NCBI GenBank assembly: GCA_045613585.1
Contig: JAZLBG010000107.1
Coordinates: 10,847-74,846 of the forward strand
Length of the DNA stretch: 64,000 nt
Direction: 5' to 3'
Source: Fimenecus sp045613585
Lineage (GTDB): Bacteria; Bacillota; Clostridia; Oscillospirales; Acutalibacteraceae
Positions 16,020 to 23,628 of this stretch are shown piece by piece (within the stretch, counting starts at the first letter, position 1; the number at the start of each line of letters is the position of its first letter). The translations under genes were made by a program, and so were the position numbers. The notes under the pieces were generated by a model. The model did no database searches and was not told the origin of the DNA. It worked only from the letters and a program-made list of their open reading frames with translations.

Positions 16020-16116
16020 ATGACACTTTTTTATTTTATATATAAATTTACCGTCTTTGAATACTTATATACTTTTCATTTCATAGTTTCAATGATATAA
16101 TATTTCCGTAAACAGC

Positions 16117-16160
16117 CTTCCTCGATAAAGGAAGAGGGACCGCGTTAGCGGTGGAGGGAT
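16117..16160 (+). repeat. GC-rich double-hairpin leader related to the dispersed repeat
   Basis: Hairpins CTTCCT/AGGAAG (16117-16134) and ACCGC/GCGGT (16139-16152) run straight into the ribosome-binding site of the gene at 16165. The 'CGCGTTAGCG' core and its flanks resemble the dispersed repeat at 55060-55110 and 63930-63957. A weak promoter (TATAAT at 16096-16101) lies upstream. Confidence 0.5.
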
Positions 16161-16164
16161 TCAC

Positions 16165-16920
16165 ATGAACAAAAAACTCAAAATTCTGATTTCAATTATA
16201 TTGGTAGTTATACTTATATCAGGAGGTTATGTAGGCAATATGTTTGGTGTGTTCAATCGTGGCAACTATGGTGAGTATTCTCTCAAAAATACCGATACTG
16301 TAGAGAATAGCCCAATCAATGGTAAAACCGTCATATTCCTTGGTAGCTCCGTCACTTATGGCTATGGCTCAATGGGTGTGAGCTTTGCAGATTATCTCGA
16401 AAAAACTGACGGAATCCACGCTGTAAAAGAGGCTGTGTCAGGTACAACTCTTGTTGATGTGAAAGACAATTCTTATGTGTCCCGAATGAAGACAATCGGC
16501 AAAGAAATCAAAGCCGATGCAGTTGTATGCCAACTTTCAACCAACGATGCAACCAAAGAAATGCCATTTGGAGAAATCAGCGACAGCTACGATATAAACG
16601 ATTTCGATACCCAGACCATCGCAGGTGCGATTGAGTACATAATCGCATACGCGAAAGATACTTGGAATTGCCCCGTGGTGTTCTATACCCAAGCCAAATA
16701 CGATAGCGACCACTACGCAAAAATGGTAGATTTGCTCCTCGAAATCCAAGACAAATGGCAAATCACAATAATAGACTTCTGGAACAATGAAGAAATAAAT
16801 AGCATCACTGACACCCAACGCAAACTCTACCTCATCGACCACATCCACCCAACCAAAGCAGGGTATCGCGACTGGTGGCTCCCCACATTCCAACAAACCT
16901 TCTATGAAGCAATTGAATAA
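16165..16920 (+). CDS. SGNH/GDSL-type hydrolase with N-terminal membrane anchor
   Basis: A lysine-rich start and one hydrophobic helix (residues 5-27) suggest a membrane-anchored, extracytoplasmic enzyme. The SGNH blocks are all visible: the catalytic Ser in 'FLGSSVTYGYG' (near residue 65), a Gly in 'EAVSGTTL', Asn in 'LSTND' (near 125) and Asp-x-x-His in 'IDHIHPTKAGY' (near 228). It should be an esterase or acetylhydrolase for carbohydrates or lipids. Base composition is visibly less AT-rich than its neighbours and it has a repeat-derived leader, so it looks like a separately acquired passenger in the element. GGAGG precedes the ATG. Confidence 0.88.
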   Translation: MNKKLKILISIILVVILISGGYVGNMFGVFNRGNYGEYSLKNTDTVENSPINGKTVIFLGSSVTYGYGSMGVSFADYLEKTDGIHAVKEAVSGTTLVDVKDNSYVSRMKTIGKEIKADAVVCQLSTNDATKEMPFGEISDSYDINDFDTQTIAGAIEYIIAYAKDTWNCPVVFYTQAKYDSDHYAKMVDLLLEIQDKWQITIIDFWNNEEINSITDTQRKLYLIDHIHPTKAGYRDWWLPTFQQTFYEAIE

Positions 16921-16930
16921 ATTGATAAAT

Positions 16931-16966
16931 AAAACACCTGTGAGATGAACATCACCGGTGTTTTAT
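16931..16966. terminator. Terminator after the SGNH hydrolase
   Basis: AAAACACCTGTGA pairs with TCACCGGTGTTTT (one mismatch), between converging genes. Confidence 0.75.
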
Positions 16967-16978
16967 GTTGCTTCAAAT

Positions 16979-18454
16979 TTAATTTTTTTCAGTATTTTCA
17001 GAATCTATAGAATAATCATTTTCTATAACATCTTGAATATAATTAGCAGCAAGTGAATTTAATTTTGGATAGTCTAATTTGGGAATATCATATTTTAACA
17101 TAATACTTTGTGAGAAGTTAGGATAAGATAGTTTTTTGTTTATAAAATCTAAGTGGCTTTGAACTGTATTAATATATGAAGTGTGCTCTTTTACTAAAGA
17201 TGTTGCTAAATTCATTTTTTCAAATAATTCTTGCTTTTTTCTTGAATTTTCTACAATCGTCGCATTTGTTGCCACATTTCCTAATGCGTATATTGCTGTA
17301 CTCTTTTTAATTGTTTGAGAAAGTGCAGTAAGCGCAGGAGATATTATGGTGGCTGCTTTTTGTGCCATTTCAGCAATCGATTTTGAAAAATCGGCAAAGC
17401 CAGCCAAAACACCCTTGACTGCTTCGGATAAAGCTTTTGCGTTTTTTTCTGCGAAATCTTTTTCTTCGGTAATTTTAATAGCCTTGATAATGGCTGAATT
17501 CAAATGATTGACAAGTTTGTTGCATTCATTATATTCTGATTTATAAAAAAATTTAAAGTGAGCAACACTGTTTCTATACAAACGAATTTGTTCAATTAAA
17601 TCTTTTATATTGGGAATATCTATTTTATTACTAAAAAATCGTTCCCAATCGCTTTTTGGAATGAATTTTGAAAAAGCCGTTCTTAACTTTTCATCAGATA
17701 ATTCGGAAAGGTCTTTATGTTCACTTAAAAACTTACTCTTATCATTTTCATCAGCACTTGTCCAGTTTGAAGTAAAAAGGAGTTTTTGAATATCGTTATA
17801 TTCAAAAGAATAAAAGAATCTTTGCAATCGCTCAATTTCTTCTGCTTCTTTTTTTGTATTTGCATTATAATAAGTTTTTATATTATCTTTTTCCTCTTTG
17901 TTACTATCAATATTTATAACACCCTTAATTTTACCTTGCAATTCAGAATCAATTGTAATTTTATAATAGTCTCTTCCAAAATTTACAATATAGATATTGA
18001 AAAGTAGTTTTCTTAAATTTCTTTCTAATGTATTAAGTTTCGGGTAAATCTTATTGCAATAGTATTCCGATATAGCATCGTAGGAGATAATATCAATATA
18101 TCTTTCACGAACACCAGAGTTAAGGAGCGTATATTGGATATATTCTAAGCATTTAATAAGTTGGGCTTTAGTTTTCCCATTAACTATAATATCTAGATAT
18201 TTAGTATCAATAACTTCAGTTATTATAAATTCAACTTTACATACAATATTGCTTTGATATATATCAGCAGTATACTTTTTCTTATAAAAATTGTTATTGG
18301 TATTTGCTTTAACAATGGTAGGGAACGATGCTTTAATATAACTATATAGATTTTTCCCGGTAGGCAAGACAATTGTTCCGTTAGCTGGATTGTTATTTGT
18401 CTCTTCTTTCCTATATGGATTTTTTAAGAATATGTAACTACTCTGTAATTTCAA
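16979..18454 (-). CDS. HEPN-type putative abortive-infection RNase
   Basis: This is a 491-aa protein. Around residues 293-298 it has 'LYRNSVAHFKFF', the R-x4-H signature of HEPN ribonucleases, preceded by 'LERNLRKLLFNIYI' near 145, a pattern seen in Swt1/Apea-like HEPN proteins. A C-terminal helical, Ala/Lys-rich region (about 330-450) suggests a coiled oligomerisation part. HEPN proteins act as toxins that cut RNA. The start is a TTG at 18454 with AAGGAG 8 bases upstream; no better ATG exists. The unit carries shared promoter copy E, the least perfect of the five. No MNT-type antitoxin is adjacent, so any silencing would be transcriptional or intrinsic. The assignment is by motif only. Confidence 0.6.
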   Translation of the reverse strand: MKLQSSYIFLKNPYRKEETNNNPANGTIVLPTGKNLYSYIKASFPTIVKANTNNNFYKKKYTADIYQSNIVCKVEFIITEVIDTKYLDIIVNGKTKAQLIKCLEYIQYTLLNSGVRERYIDIISYDAISEYYCNKIYPKLNTLERNLRKLLFNIYIVNFGRDYYKITIDSELQGKIKGVINIDSNKEEKDNIKTYYNANTKKEAEEIERLQRFFYSFEYNDIQKLLFTSNWTSADENDKSKFLSEHKDLSELSDEKLRTAFSKFIPKSDWERFFSNKIDIPNIKDLIEQIRLYRNSVAHFKFFYKSEYNECNKLVNHLNSAIIKAIKITEEKDFAEKNAKALSEAVKGVLAGFADFSKSIAEMAQKAATIISPALTALSQTIKKSTAIYALGNVATNATIVENSRKKQELFEKMNLATSLVKEHTSYINTVQSHLDFINKKLSYPNFSQSIMLKYDIPKLDYPKLNSLAANYIQDVIENDYSIDSENTEKN

Positions 18455-18487
18455 TTTCTAATCTCCTTAAATTAAATAATTGTTCAT

Positions 18488-18525
18488 AATATTAATCGTT
18501 GTTTGAGTAGGTTTTGTGGCAAAAT
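18488..18525 (-). promoter_or_regulatory. Shared-regulon promoter, copy E (minus strand, two mismatches)
   Basis: Read leftwards: ATTTTGCCACAAA (18525-18513), exactly 14 bases, CGAT (18498-18495), then TAATAT. It differs from the other copies at two positions of the 13-mer but keeps the spacing. Confidence 0.65.
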
Positions 18526-18530
18526 CAAAA

Positions 18531-19061
18531 TTACAATCTATTTTCGTAAGCATCACAAATCTCTTCAATTGAATCTACAGTGTGACCGCAATTTCTACGA
18601 TATGCTATATGTAATCTTGTAGCTTGGATAGCTTTCTTTAATCCGTTGCTACCATATTCGTCAAAAATTGTATCATAATACTTTTTCATTGCTTTAGCAC
18701 TTATTGCACGTTTATAAATTGTACCTTCTAACATTCCTTGTACAGCATACAAATACATTACCGCAGAGTTTCTGTTCATTCCTGTGGAATCGGCAATGTC
18801 ATCAGCCAATTCCTGAACGCTTTCACCACAAACAACTTGCTTTCCGGATTTGTAGCAAATATCAATCATTTCATCTGTCATTTTTTTGTAAGGAACTGTT
18901 GGTTCCGTTTGTGTGTTGTAGCTATCTTCTTCATTACTTGTTTCATCATTGTAAGTTTGAATGTTGATAGTGCGAATTTGAGCTTGTTTCAACTCTGCTA
19001 CTTCATCTTCTAATTTTTTGATTCGGGATAAGAGTTCTAAAATAATGGTTTCGTACTGCAT
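18531..19061 (-). CDS. Hypothetical 176-aa protein with N-terminal coiled coil
   Basis: Residues 1-28 are a heptad-like helix ('IILELLSRIKKLEDEVAELK'), followed by an acidic, Thr/Asn-rich linker. A helical C-terminal domain of about 110 residues follows ('MNRNSAVMYLYAVQGMLEG', 'GSNGLKKAIQATRLHIAYRRNCGHTVDSIEEI'). This domain resembles the N-terminal module found ahead of nuclease domains in some clostridial endonucleases, but no nuclease is attached here. The ATG has AAAGGATG upstream. Its promoter is flanked by two TAGAAA-N2-TTTCTA palindromes, which it may bind itself. The stop lies about 80 bases ahead of the HEPN gene, but that gene has its own promoter. Confidence 0.6.
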   Translation of the reverse strand: MQYETIILELLSRIKKLEDEVAELKQAQIRTINIQTYNDETSNEEDSYNTQTEPTVPYKKMTDEMIDICYKSGKQVVCGESVQELADDIADSTGMNRNSAVMYLYAVQGMLEGTIYKRAISAKAMKKYYDTIFDEYGSNGLKKAIQATRLHIAYRRNCGHTVDSIEEICDAYENRL

Positions 19062-19094
19062 AATTTACATCCTTTCTAAATACACTTTTTTGAT

Positions 19095-19190
19095 TAGAAA
19101 TATTTCTATTTCATCTGTCAATGCTTATTATATACAATTCTACAATGAAAGTCAATAGAAAATTATAAAAACGTTATAGAAAAATTTCTA
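19095..19190 (-). promoter_or_regulatory. Promoter flanked by two TAGAAA-N2-TTTCTA palindromes
   Basis: Minus-strand TTGACT (19150-19155) and TATAAT (19127-19132) are 17 bases apart. Palindrome TAGAAATATTTCTA at 19095-19108 lies just past the expected start of transcription, and TAGAAAAATTTCTA at 19177-19190 upstream of the -35. More half-sites occur at 19155 and 19193-19203. This looks like a repressor operator pair. Confidence 0.6.
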
Positions 19191-19291
19191 ATGAATTTCT
19201 ATAAGACATAATTGAAAAACGTTTAATCAATCGATAGTGAAAAAATCAAAAGTAATGTCCATTAAAATGTACTTATTGATACTCTCATTCA

Positions 19292-19320
19292 TTGACACAA
19301 TGTACCCATAGTGTTAAAAT
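19292..19320 (+). promoter_or_regulatory. Sigma-A promoter of the macro-domain operon
   Basis: TTGACA (19292-19297), 17 bases, TAAAAT (19315-19320), ahead of the gene at 19350. It is an ordinary housekeeping-type promoter without the shared box. Confidence 0.7.
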
Positions 19321-19349
19321 TTAGTTAGTACAATTATAGGAGGGGCGTT

Positions 19350-20429
19350 ATGCCACTTAAGATTATTCGACAAGACATAACCAAAATTGAATGTGATGCT
19401 ATTGTAAATCCGTCCAACCGTCATTTGTACCCAGGTGGGGGAGCAGACCTTTCAATTCACGAGGCAGCGGGTCCCGAGTTGCTCGCATATTGTGAAAAAC
19501 TTGGTGGATGTGAGGTTGGCAAGGCTAAAATCACACCTGCATTCAAATTACCTTGCAAGTATGTTATCCATACTGCAGGGCCTAATTGGCATCGCCTTGA
19601 AAATGCCGAAGAAGTGCTTGCATCTTGCTATAAAGAGTGCTTGAATCTTGCCAAAGAGAACAATTGTGAAACTGTTGCATTTCCATTGATTGCATCAGGT
19701 GCTTACGGATTCCCTAAGCAGTCCGTATTAAAGATTGCAACAAGCGTAATCAGTGATTTCTTGTTCGAGAATGAAATGCTCGTGTATCTTGTGGTTTTCG
19801 ATAAGAATGCTTTTGAAATCAGTGAAAAGCTGTTTTGTGATGTTGCATCATATATCGACGATAACTATGTTGAGCAGAATGCCGAGCATCAGATTGTAGA
19901 GGGTAGATATAGCAATTATCCTATGCAGTCATTACGCAGAGAAGAACTCGAAGAGCGTCGTGAAAGAGTCCTTGAAGAACGAGCAGCAAAGCAAATGATT
20001 TGCGAATGCGAGTCAGTTTGTCTTAATATGGAAGAACAGGATGAATTCATTAAATCTGACGATATTGACGATTGGCTCAAACGAATGGACAAGGGCTTTG
20101 CGGATACACTTTTCTACTATATCGATAAGAAAGAGATTACAGATGTTGAGGCATACAAACGCTCAAATGTAAGCAAAAAGACCTTCTCAAAAATCAAGTG
20201 TAATCCTGATTACAAGCCAAGCAAATTGACTGCAGTGTCCTTCGCAATCGGGCTCAAGCTCAACCTTGACGAAACAAATCACTTACTCAAAACAGCAGGA
20301 TTTGCCCTTTCAGAATGTAGCAGATTCGATGTAATCATCCAGTATTTCATCGAAACAGGGGAATACAAAAACATCTTTGATGTAAACGCAGTATTATACA
20401 AATTCGACCAACAGTTGTTAGGGGTGTAG
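19350..20429 (+). CDS. Macro-domain protein with C-terminal helical extension
   Basis: Residues 1-175 are a macro domain: 'IECDAIVNPSNRHLYPGGG', 'GPELLAYCEKLGGCEVGKAKIT', 'YVIHTAGPNW' and 'VAFPLIASGAYGFPKQ'. These fit ADP-ribose binding and possible removal of ADP-ribose from proteins or nucleic acid. After a charged helical linker, residues 245-359 form a helix-rich domain ('AYKRSNVSKKTFSKIKCNPDYKPSK', 'LDETNHLLKTAGFAL') that looks like an XRE-type helix-turn-helix fold common in this clostridial architecture. GGAGGGG precedes the ATG. It opens a cluster with two PD-(D/E)XK-like proteins and a VWA protein, and suggests ADP-ribosylation-linked stress or defence functions. Confidence 0.9.
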   Translation: MPLKIIRQDITKIECDAIVNPSNRHLYPGGGADLSIHEAAGPELLAYCEKLGGCEVGKAKITPAFKLPCKYVIHTAGPNWHRLENAEEVLASCYKECLNLAKENNCETVAFPLIASGAYGFPKQSVLKIATSVISDFLFENEMLVYLVVFDKNAFEISEKLFCDVASYIDDNYVEQNAEHQIVEGRYSNYPMQSLRREELEERRERVLEERAAKQMICECESVCLNMEEQDEFIKSDDIDDWLKRMDKGFADTLFYYIDKKEITDVEAYKRSNVSKKTFSKIKCNPDYKPSKLTAVSFAIGLKLNLDETNHLLKTAGFALSECSRFDVIIQYFIETGEYKNIFDVNAVLYKFDQQLLGV

Positions 20430-20439
20430 GAGGATATTT

Positions 20440-20907
20440 ATGGAAAAAATATATAATATTGGTATTGGTAATAGTGGTGAATATTTTGTAGCTGCAGAGC
20501 TTGAACGCAGAGGCTTTACAGCAGCAGTTCCTATGTCTAATACAAAAGATTTTGATATATTAGCTATAAGCCGAGAAACAAATAGACAAGTGGCTTTACA
20601 AGTTAAAACAAGTCGTGGAAAATTTAAATCTTGGATTTTAGGCAAGAAAAATGAAACTCTTGAAGATGACAACATTTATTATGTTTTGATTGCATTGAAC
20701 GAACTTGATACACCTGATTATTATATTATTGAAAGTAAGTATATTGCAGAAAGTCTTTCAAAGGGATACCAATTGTGGCTTAACGAAGAAGGGAAAAATC
20801 ACAAAGACACATCTATGAGAAAATTCACTTTTGATGTTCAAGGCGTAGATAATATTAGGGGATTAAAATCAGAAGATTTCAAATCTAAATGGGATAAGTT
20901 GAAATAA
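20440..20907 (+). CDS. PD-(D/E)XK-like small protein
   Basis: The 155-aa protein begins 'IGNSGEYFVAAELERRGF', then 'DFDILAISRETNRQVALQVKTSRGKFKSW'. This E...D...(Q)xK layout is that of small restriction-endonuclease-fold proteins, with the usual Glu of the ExK replaced by Gln ('LQVK'). Activity may therefore be altered. It lies 10 bases after the macro gene, so it is co-transcribed. There are no membrane segments. Binding of nucleic acid or a scaffold role is possible. The family is assigned by motif order only. Confidence 0.65.
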   Translation: MEKIYNIGIGNSGEYFVAAELERRGFTAAVPMSNTKDFDILAISRETNRQVALQVKTSRGKFKSWILGKKNETLEDDNIYYVLIALNELDTPDYYIIESKYIAESLSKGYQLWLNEEGKNHKDTSMRKFTFDVQGVDNIRGLKSEDFKSKWDKLK

Positions 20908-20968
20908 AAGTTTTTCATAAAAAGTAGGGGACGATGCCCACATCGTTCCGTAAAAAAGGAGAATTAGT

Positions 20969-21466
20969 ATGAGCATTTCTTTTAGACATTCTGCTGGGTT
21001 TGGCAAAAGAATGGAATATAAATTGATTGGCGATATGCTGATGGAAGGTTTGGATTGCTATACACCACTAGTAGATGACCACGGTGTAGATTGTGTAGTA
21101 AAAAGAAACGATGGTACATTTATAGAAATACAAATAAAAGCAAGGTCTAAAGATGTCACCGAAGGCGATGCTGCATTATTTTCTGCAATAGACCATCAAT
21201 TAACTGAAAATTTTTATTTTGTTTTTTATTCCGAACGATTAGATATGATGTGGATACTGTCTTCTGAGGAGTTTTTAGCAGAGTGTGTTACAAACAAGAA
21301 TGGTAAGAATGTAGGTAAACACAGCATTTGGTTTAATGGTAATAGAAAGAATCCTAAAACAGGAGTTAAGGAAGAATACTGTAAGCCACAGTTCAAAAAA
21401 TATATATGCAAAGATTTTAGTAGATTTGTAAAAAAAAGTCTCCCACCAAGAGACCATTTTAAGTAA
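20969..21466 (+). CDS. Second PD-(D/E)XK-like protein (DUF4365-type appearance)
   Basis: The 165-aa protein has 'GKRMEYKLIGDMLMEGLDCY', then 'DDHGVDCVVKRNDGTFIEIQIKARS': Glu, then Asp, then a Q-x-K motif, typical of DUF4365-like nuclease folds. The C-terminal part is basic ('SRFVKKSLPPRDHFK'). It follows the first PD-(D/E)XK gene by 61 bases with its own GGAG site. Two different small nuclease-fold proteins next to a macro-domain protein is a notable combination. The cluster's terminator follows. Confidence 0.65.
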   Translation: MSISFRHSAGFGKRMEYKLIGDMLMEGLDCYTPLVDDHGVDCVVKRNDGTFIEIQIKARSKDVTEGDAALFSAIDHQLTENFYFVFYSERLDMMWILSSEEFLAECVTNKNGKNVGKHSIWFNGNRKNPKTGVKEEYCKPQFKKYICKDFSRFVKKSLPPRDHFK

Positions 21467-21478
21467 ATAACTCGTTAT

Positions 21479-21533
21479 AATGTGATTGTAAGGTCAAGGA
21501 AAACCTTGAAGAATACAATCACATTATTTTTTT
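21479..21533 (+). terminator. Long terminator hairpin before the VWA gene
   Basis: AATGTGATTGTA / TACAATCACATT encloses TCAAGG/CCTTGA, then a run of T. The T run abuts the GGAGG of the VWA gene, so read-through could link its expression to the cluster. Confidence 0.8.
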
Positions 21534-21546
21534 GGAGGAATTTACA

Positions 21547-22197
21547 ATGAAGAAAAATTTAACAGAACTCGTATTTATCTTAGACCGTAGTGGCTCTATG
21601 TCAGGTCTTGAAAGAGACACAATCGGTGGATTTAATTCGATGATTGAGAAACAAAGAAAACAAGAGGGCGAATGCATTGTTTCAACTGTCCTTTTTGATG
21701 ATGAATGTCAGGTAATCCACGATAGAGTTAGCATTGAAAACATCAAGCCAATGACAGAAGATGATTATTATGTGCAGGGTTGCACAGCGCTTATTGATGC
21801 TATCGGCGGAGCAATCCACCATATCGGAAATGTGCATAAATATGCTCGTCCTGAAGATGTGCCAGAAAATACAGTTTTCATCATCACAACTGATGGTCAG
21901 GAGAATTCAAGCCATCGTTATTCATCAAGCAGAGTTAAACATATGATTGAACGCCAAAAAGCAAAATTTGGATGGGAATTCTTGTTCATCGGTGCGAATA
22001 TTGATGCAGTCGAAACAGCAAAACGATATGGTATCGAGCAAGACCGAGCAGTTAATTACCACGCCGATGCACAAGGCACAAGCATCGTCTTTGAATCAGT
22101 GTCAAAAGCAGTGTGCAATGTCCGTGCAAATAAATGTATGGCAGAAAACTGGTCTGAAGACATCGACAACGACTTCAAAAATCGTGGGAAGAAATAA
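21547..22197 (+). CDS. VWA-domain protein
   Basis: A von Willebrand factor A domain fills all 216 residues: the MIDAS motif DRSGSMSG (residues 13-20), a Thr in 'GCTALIDAIGG' near 78-88 and 'FIITTDGQENSS' near 118. It would bind a divalent metal and a protein partner, in the cytoplasm (no signal peptide). The start is the ATG at 21547 with GGAGG upstream. No own promoter is evident between the upstream terminator and the start. VWA proteins of this kind recur beside macro-domain and phosphatase genes in Firmicutes; the role is unclear. Confidence 0.88.
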   Translation: MKKNLTELVFILDRSGSMSGLERDTIGGFNSMIEKQRKQEGECIVSTVLFDDECQVIHDRVSIENIKPMTEDDYYVQGCTALIDAIGGAIHHIGNVHKYARPEDVPENTVFIITTDGQENSSHRYSSSRVKHMIERQKAKFGWEFLFIGANIDAVETAKRYGIEQDRAVNYHADAQGTSIVFESVSKAVCNVRANKCMAENWSEDIDNDFKNRGKK

Positions 22198-22308
22198 AAC
22201 AAAAATTCTTGGAGCAATCCAATGATTTTACTATTGTTGTTCTATATATTCTTGTATGTGTTTGCTTTTATAGGTTCTATTTGGCAAAATCTGGGTGTTA
22301 TATATCAG

Positions 22309-22346
22309 TTTTTGTCACAAATTATCATTAAATTTCGATATAGTAT
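22309..22346 (+). promoter_or_regulatory. Shared-regulon promoter, copy B (dGTPase-RT operon)
   Basis: TTTTTGTCACAAA (22309-22321), 14 bases, CGAT (22336-22339), then TAGTAT (22341-22346). The ATG of the operon is 35 bases further on. Confidence 0.8.
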
Positions 22347-22380
22347 TTAATAGGAAAGTAAAAAGATGGAGGAACTTATT

Positions 22381-23616
22381 ATGGCAAAACCAAAATTTTC
22401 AAGTTGTGCGGCTACAAGTAAAAATCCGAATTGGGAAAAATTAATAGAAAGACCTGGGGAACTGTATTCACGAGAAGATGAAATACGTAGTCCTTTTGCA
22501 AGAGATTATACACGAATTCTCCATTGTATGGCATATAGACGACTCAAGCATAAAACTCAAGTATTCTTCAACATTGACAATGACCACATTTGCACACGAA
22601 TGGAACATGTTAGTCATGTGGAATCAGTAAGTACAACAATAGCAAAGTATTTAGGATTAAATGAAGAATTGACCAAAGCAATTGCGATGGGACACGATTT
22701 GGGCCATGCTCCTTTTGGTCATGAAGGAGAAAGAATATTAAGAAACCTTTCTAAAAAGCATTTAAATACAGATTTTTGGCACGAGCAAAACGGGTTGCAT
22801 TTTGTTGATGAAATAGAGCTGCTTGAAGATAACTATAAACACTATAAAAATCTTAATTTAACTTATGCGGTAAGAGATGGAATAATTTCACATTGCGGAG
22901 AGATTGACCAAAACGGTATCATTCCTAGAGAAATTTCAATTGATATAAATGCTTTCGATGAAGCTGGTAAATATCAGGCGGTTACTTGGGAAGGTTGCAT
23001 AGTAAAACTTGCAGATAAAATTGCATATGTTGGTAGAGATATTGAAGATGCAATTAATTTGGGACTTCTAGACCAACCTGCTAAAAACAAATTACTTAAA
23101 ATGGCTCAGGCAAACGATGAAAGTGTAATGAATACAACTGTAATAATGCATAATATGATTATTGATATTTGCAAAAATAGTTCTCCTGATAAAGGTATTT
23201 GTATGAGCCAAGAGTTTAATGAGCAATTAAATGAAATAAAAATGTTTAATTATGAATATATTTATGGCCATGAAAGATTAGAACCATTTAAAAAATATTC
23301 AGAGTTGATTATCACTCAAATATTTAATTCATTATTATGCCTTTATGATAAAAAACATACTTGGGGAAAACTTAGCGAAAGAAAGAAATATACACCAATT
23401 TTGATTGATTCATTTGAAAAATGGTTAGCACGCTATTGCGAATCAGATATTGTTCCATCAGGAGAGTTACAAGAACTTTCTTTGAATTGTGAAAATATAA
23501 AAATTTACAAAAAACTTGGAAGTAAAAAGTTGTATGTTCAAGCAATTATTGATTATATTTCGGGAATGACAGATAGATTTGCTATTAAAGTATTTAATGA
23601 GTTACTAGAGTATTAA
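22381..23616 (+). CDS. dGTPase-type HD phosphohydrolase in operon with a reverse transcriptase
   Basis: This 411-aa protein belongs to the second (shorter) dGTPase subfamily: 'PFARDYTRILHCMAYRRLKHKTQVF', H76 in 'RMEHVSHVESVS', HD in 'MGHDLGHAPFGHEGE' (H105, D106) and Asp in 'KLADKIAYVGRDIEDA'. It is predicted to hydrolyse dNTPs, chiefly dGTP. The start is 22381, since GGAGGA lies inside the upstream in-frame ATG codon's region at 22366. The next gene, an RT, starts 12 bases after the stop, so the two are translated from one message. A dNTPase next to a polymerase that uses dNTPs suggests that the pair acts on the dNTP pool or on cDNA synthesis during infection (inference). Confidence 0.92.
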   Translation: MAKPKFSSCAATSKNPNWEKLIERPGELYSREDEIRSPFARDYTRILHCMAYRRLKHKTQVFFNIDNDHICTRMEHVSHVESVSTTIAKYLGLNEELTKAIAMGHDLGHAPFGHEGERILRNLSKKHLNTDFWHEQNGLHFVDEIELLEDNYKHYKNLNLTYAVRDGIISHCGEIDQNGIIPREISIDINAFDEAGKYQAVTWEGCIVKLADKIAYVGRDIEDAINLGLLDQPAKNKLLKMAQANDESVMNTTVIMHNMIIDICKNSSPDKGICMSQEFNEQLNEIKMFNYEYIYGHERLEPFKKYSELIITQIFNSLLCLYDKKHTWGKLSERKKYTPILIDSFEKWLARYCESDIVPSGELQELSLNCENIKIYKKLGSKKLYVQAIIDYISGMTDRFAIKVFNELLEY

Positions 23617-23628
23617 TGGAGAGTTGAT

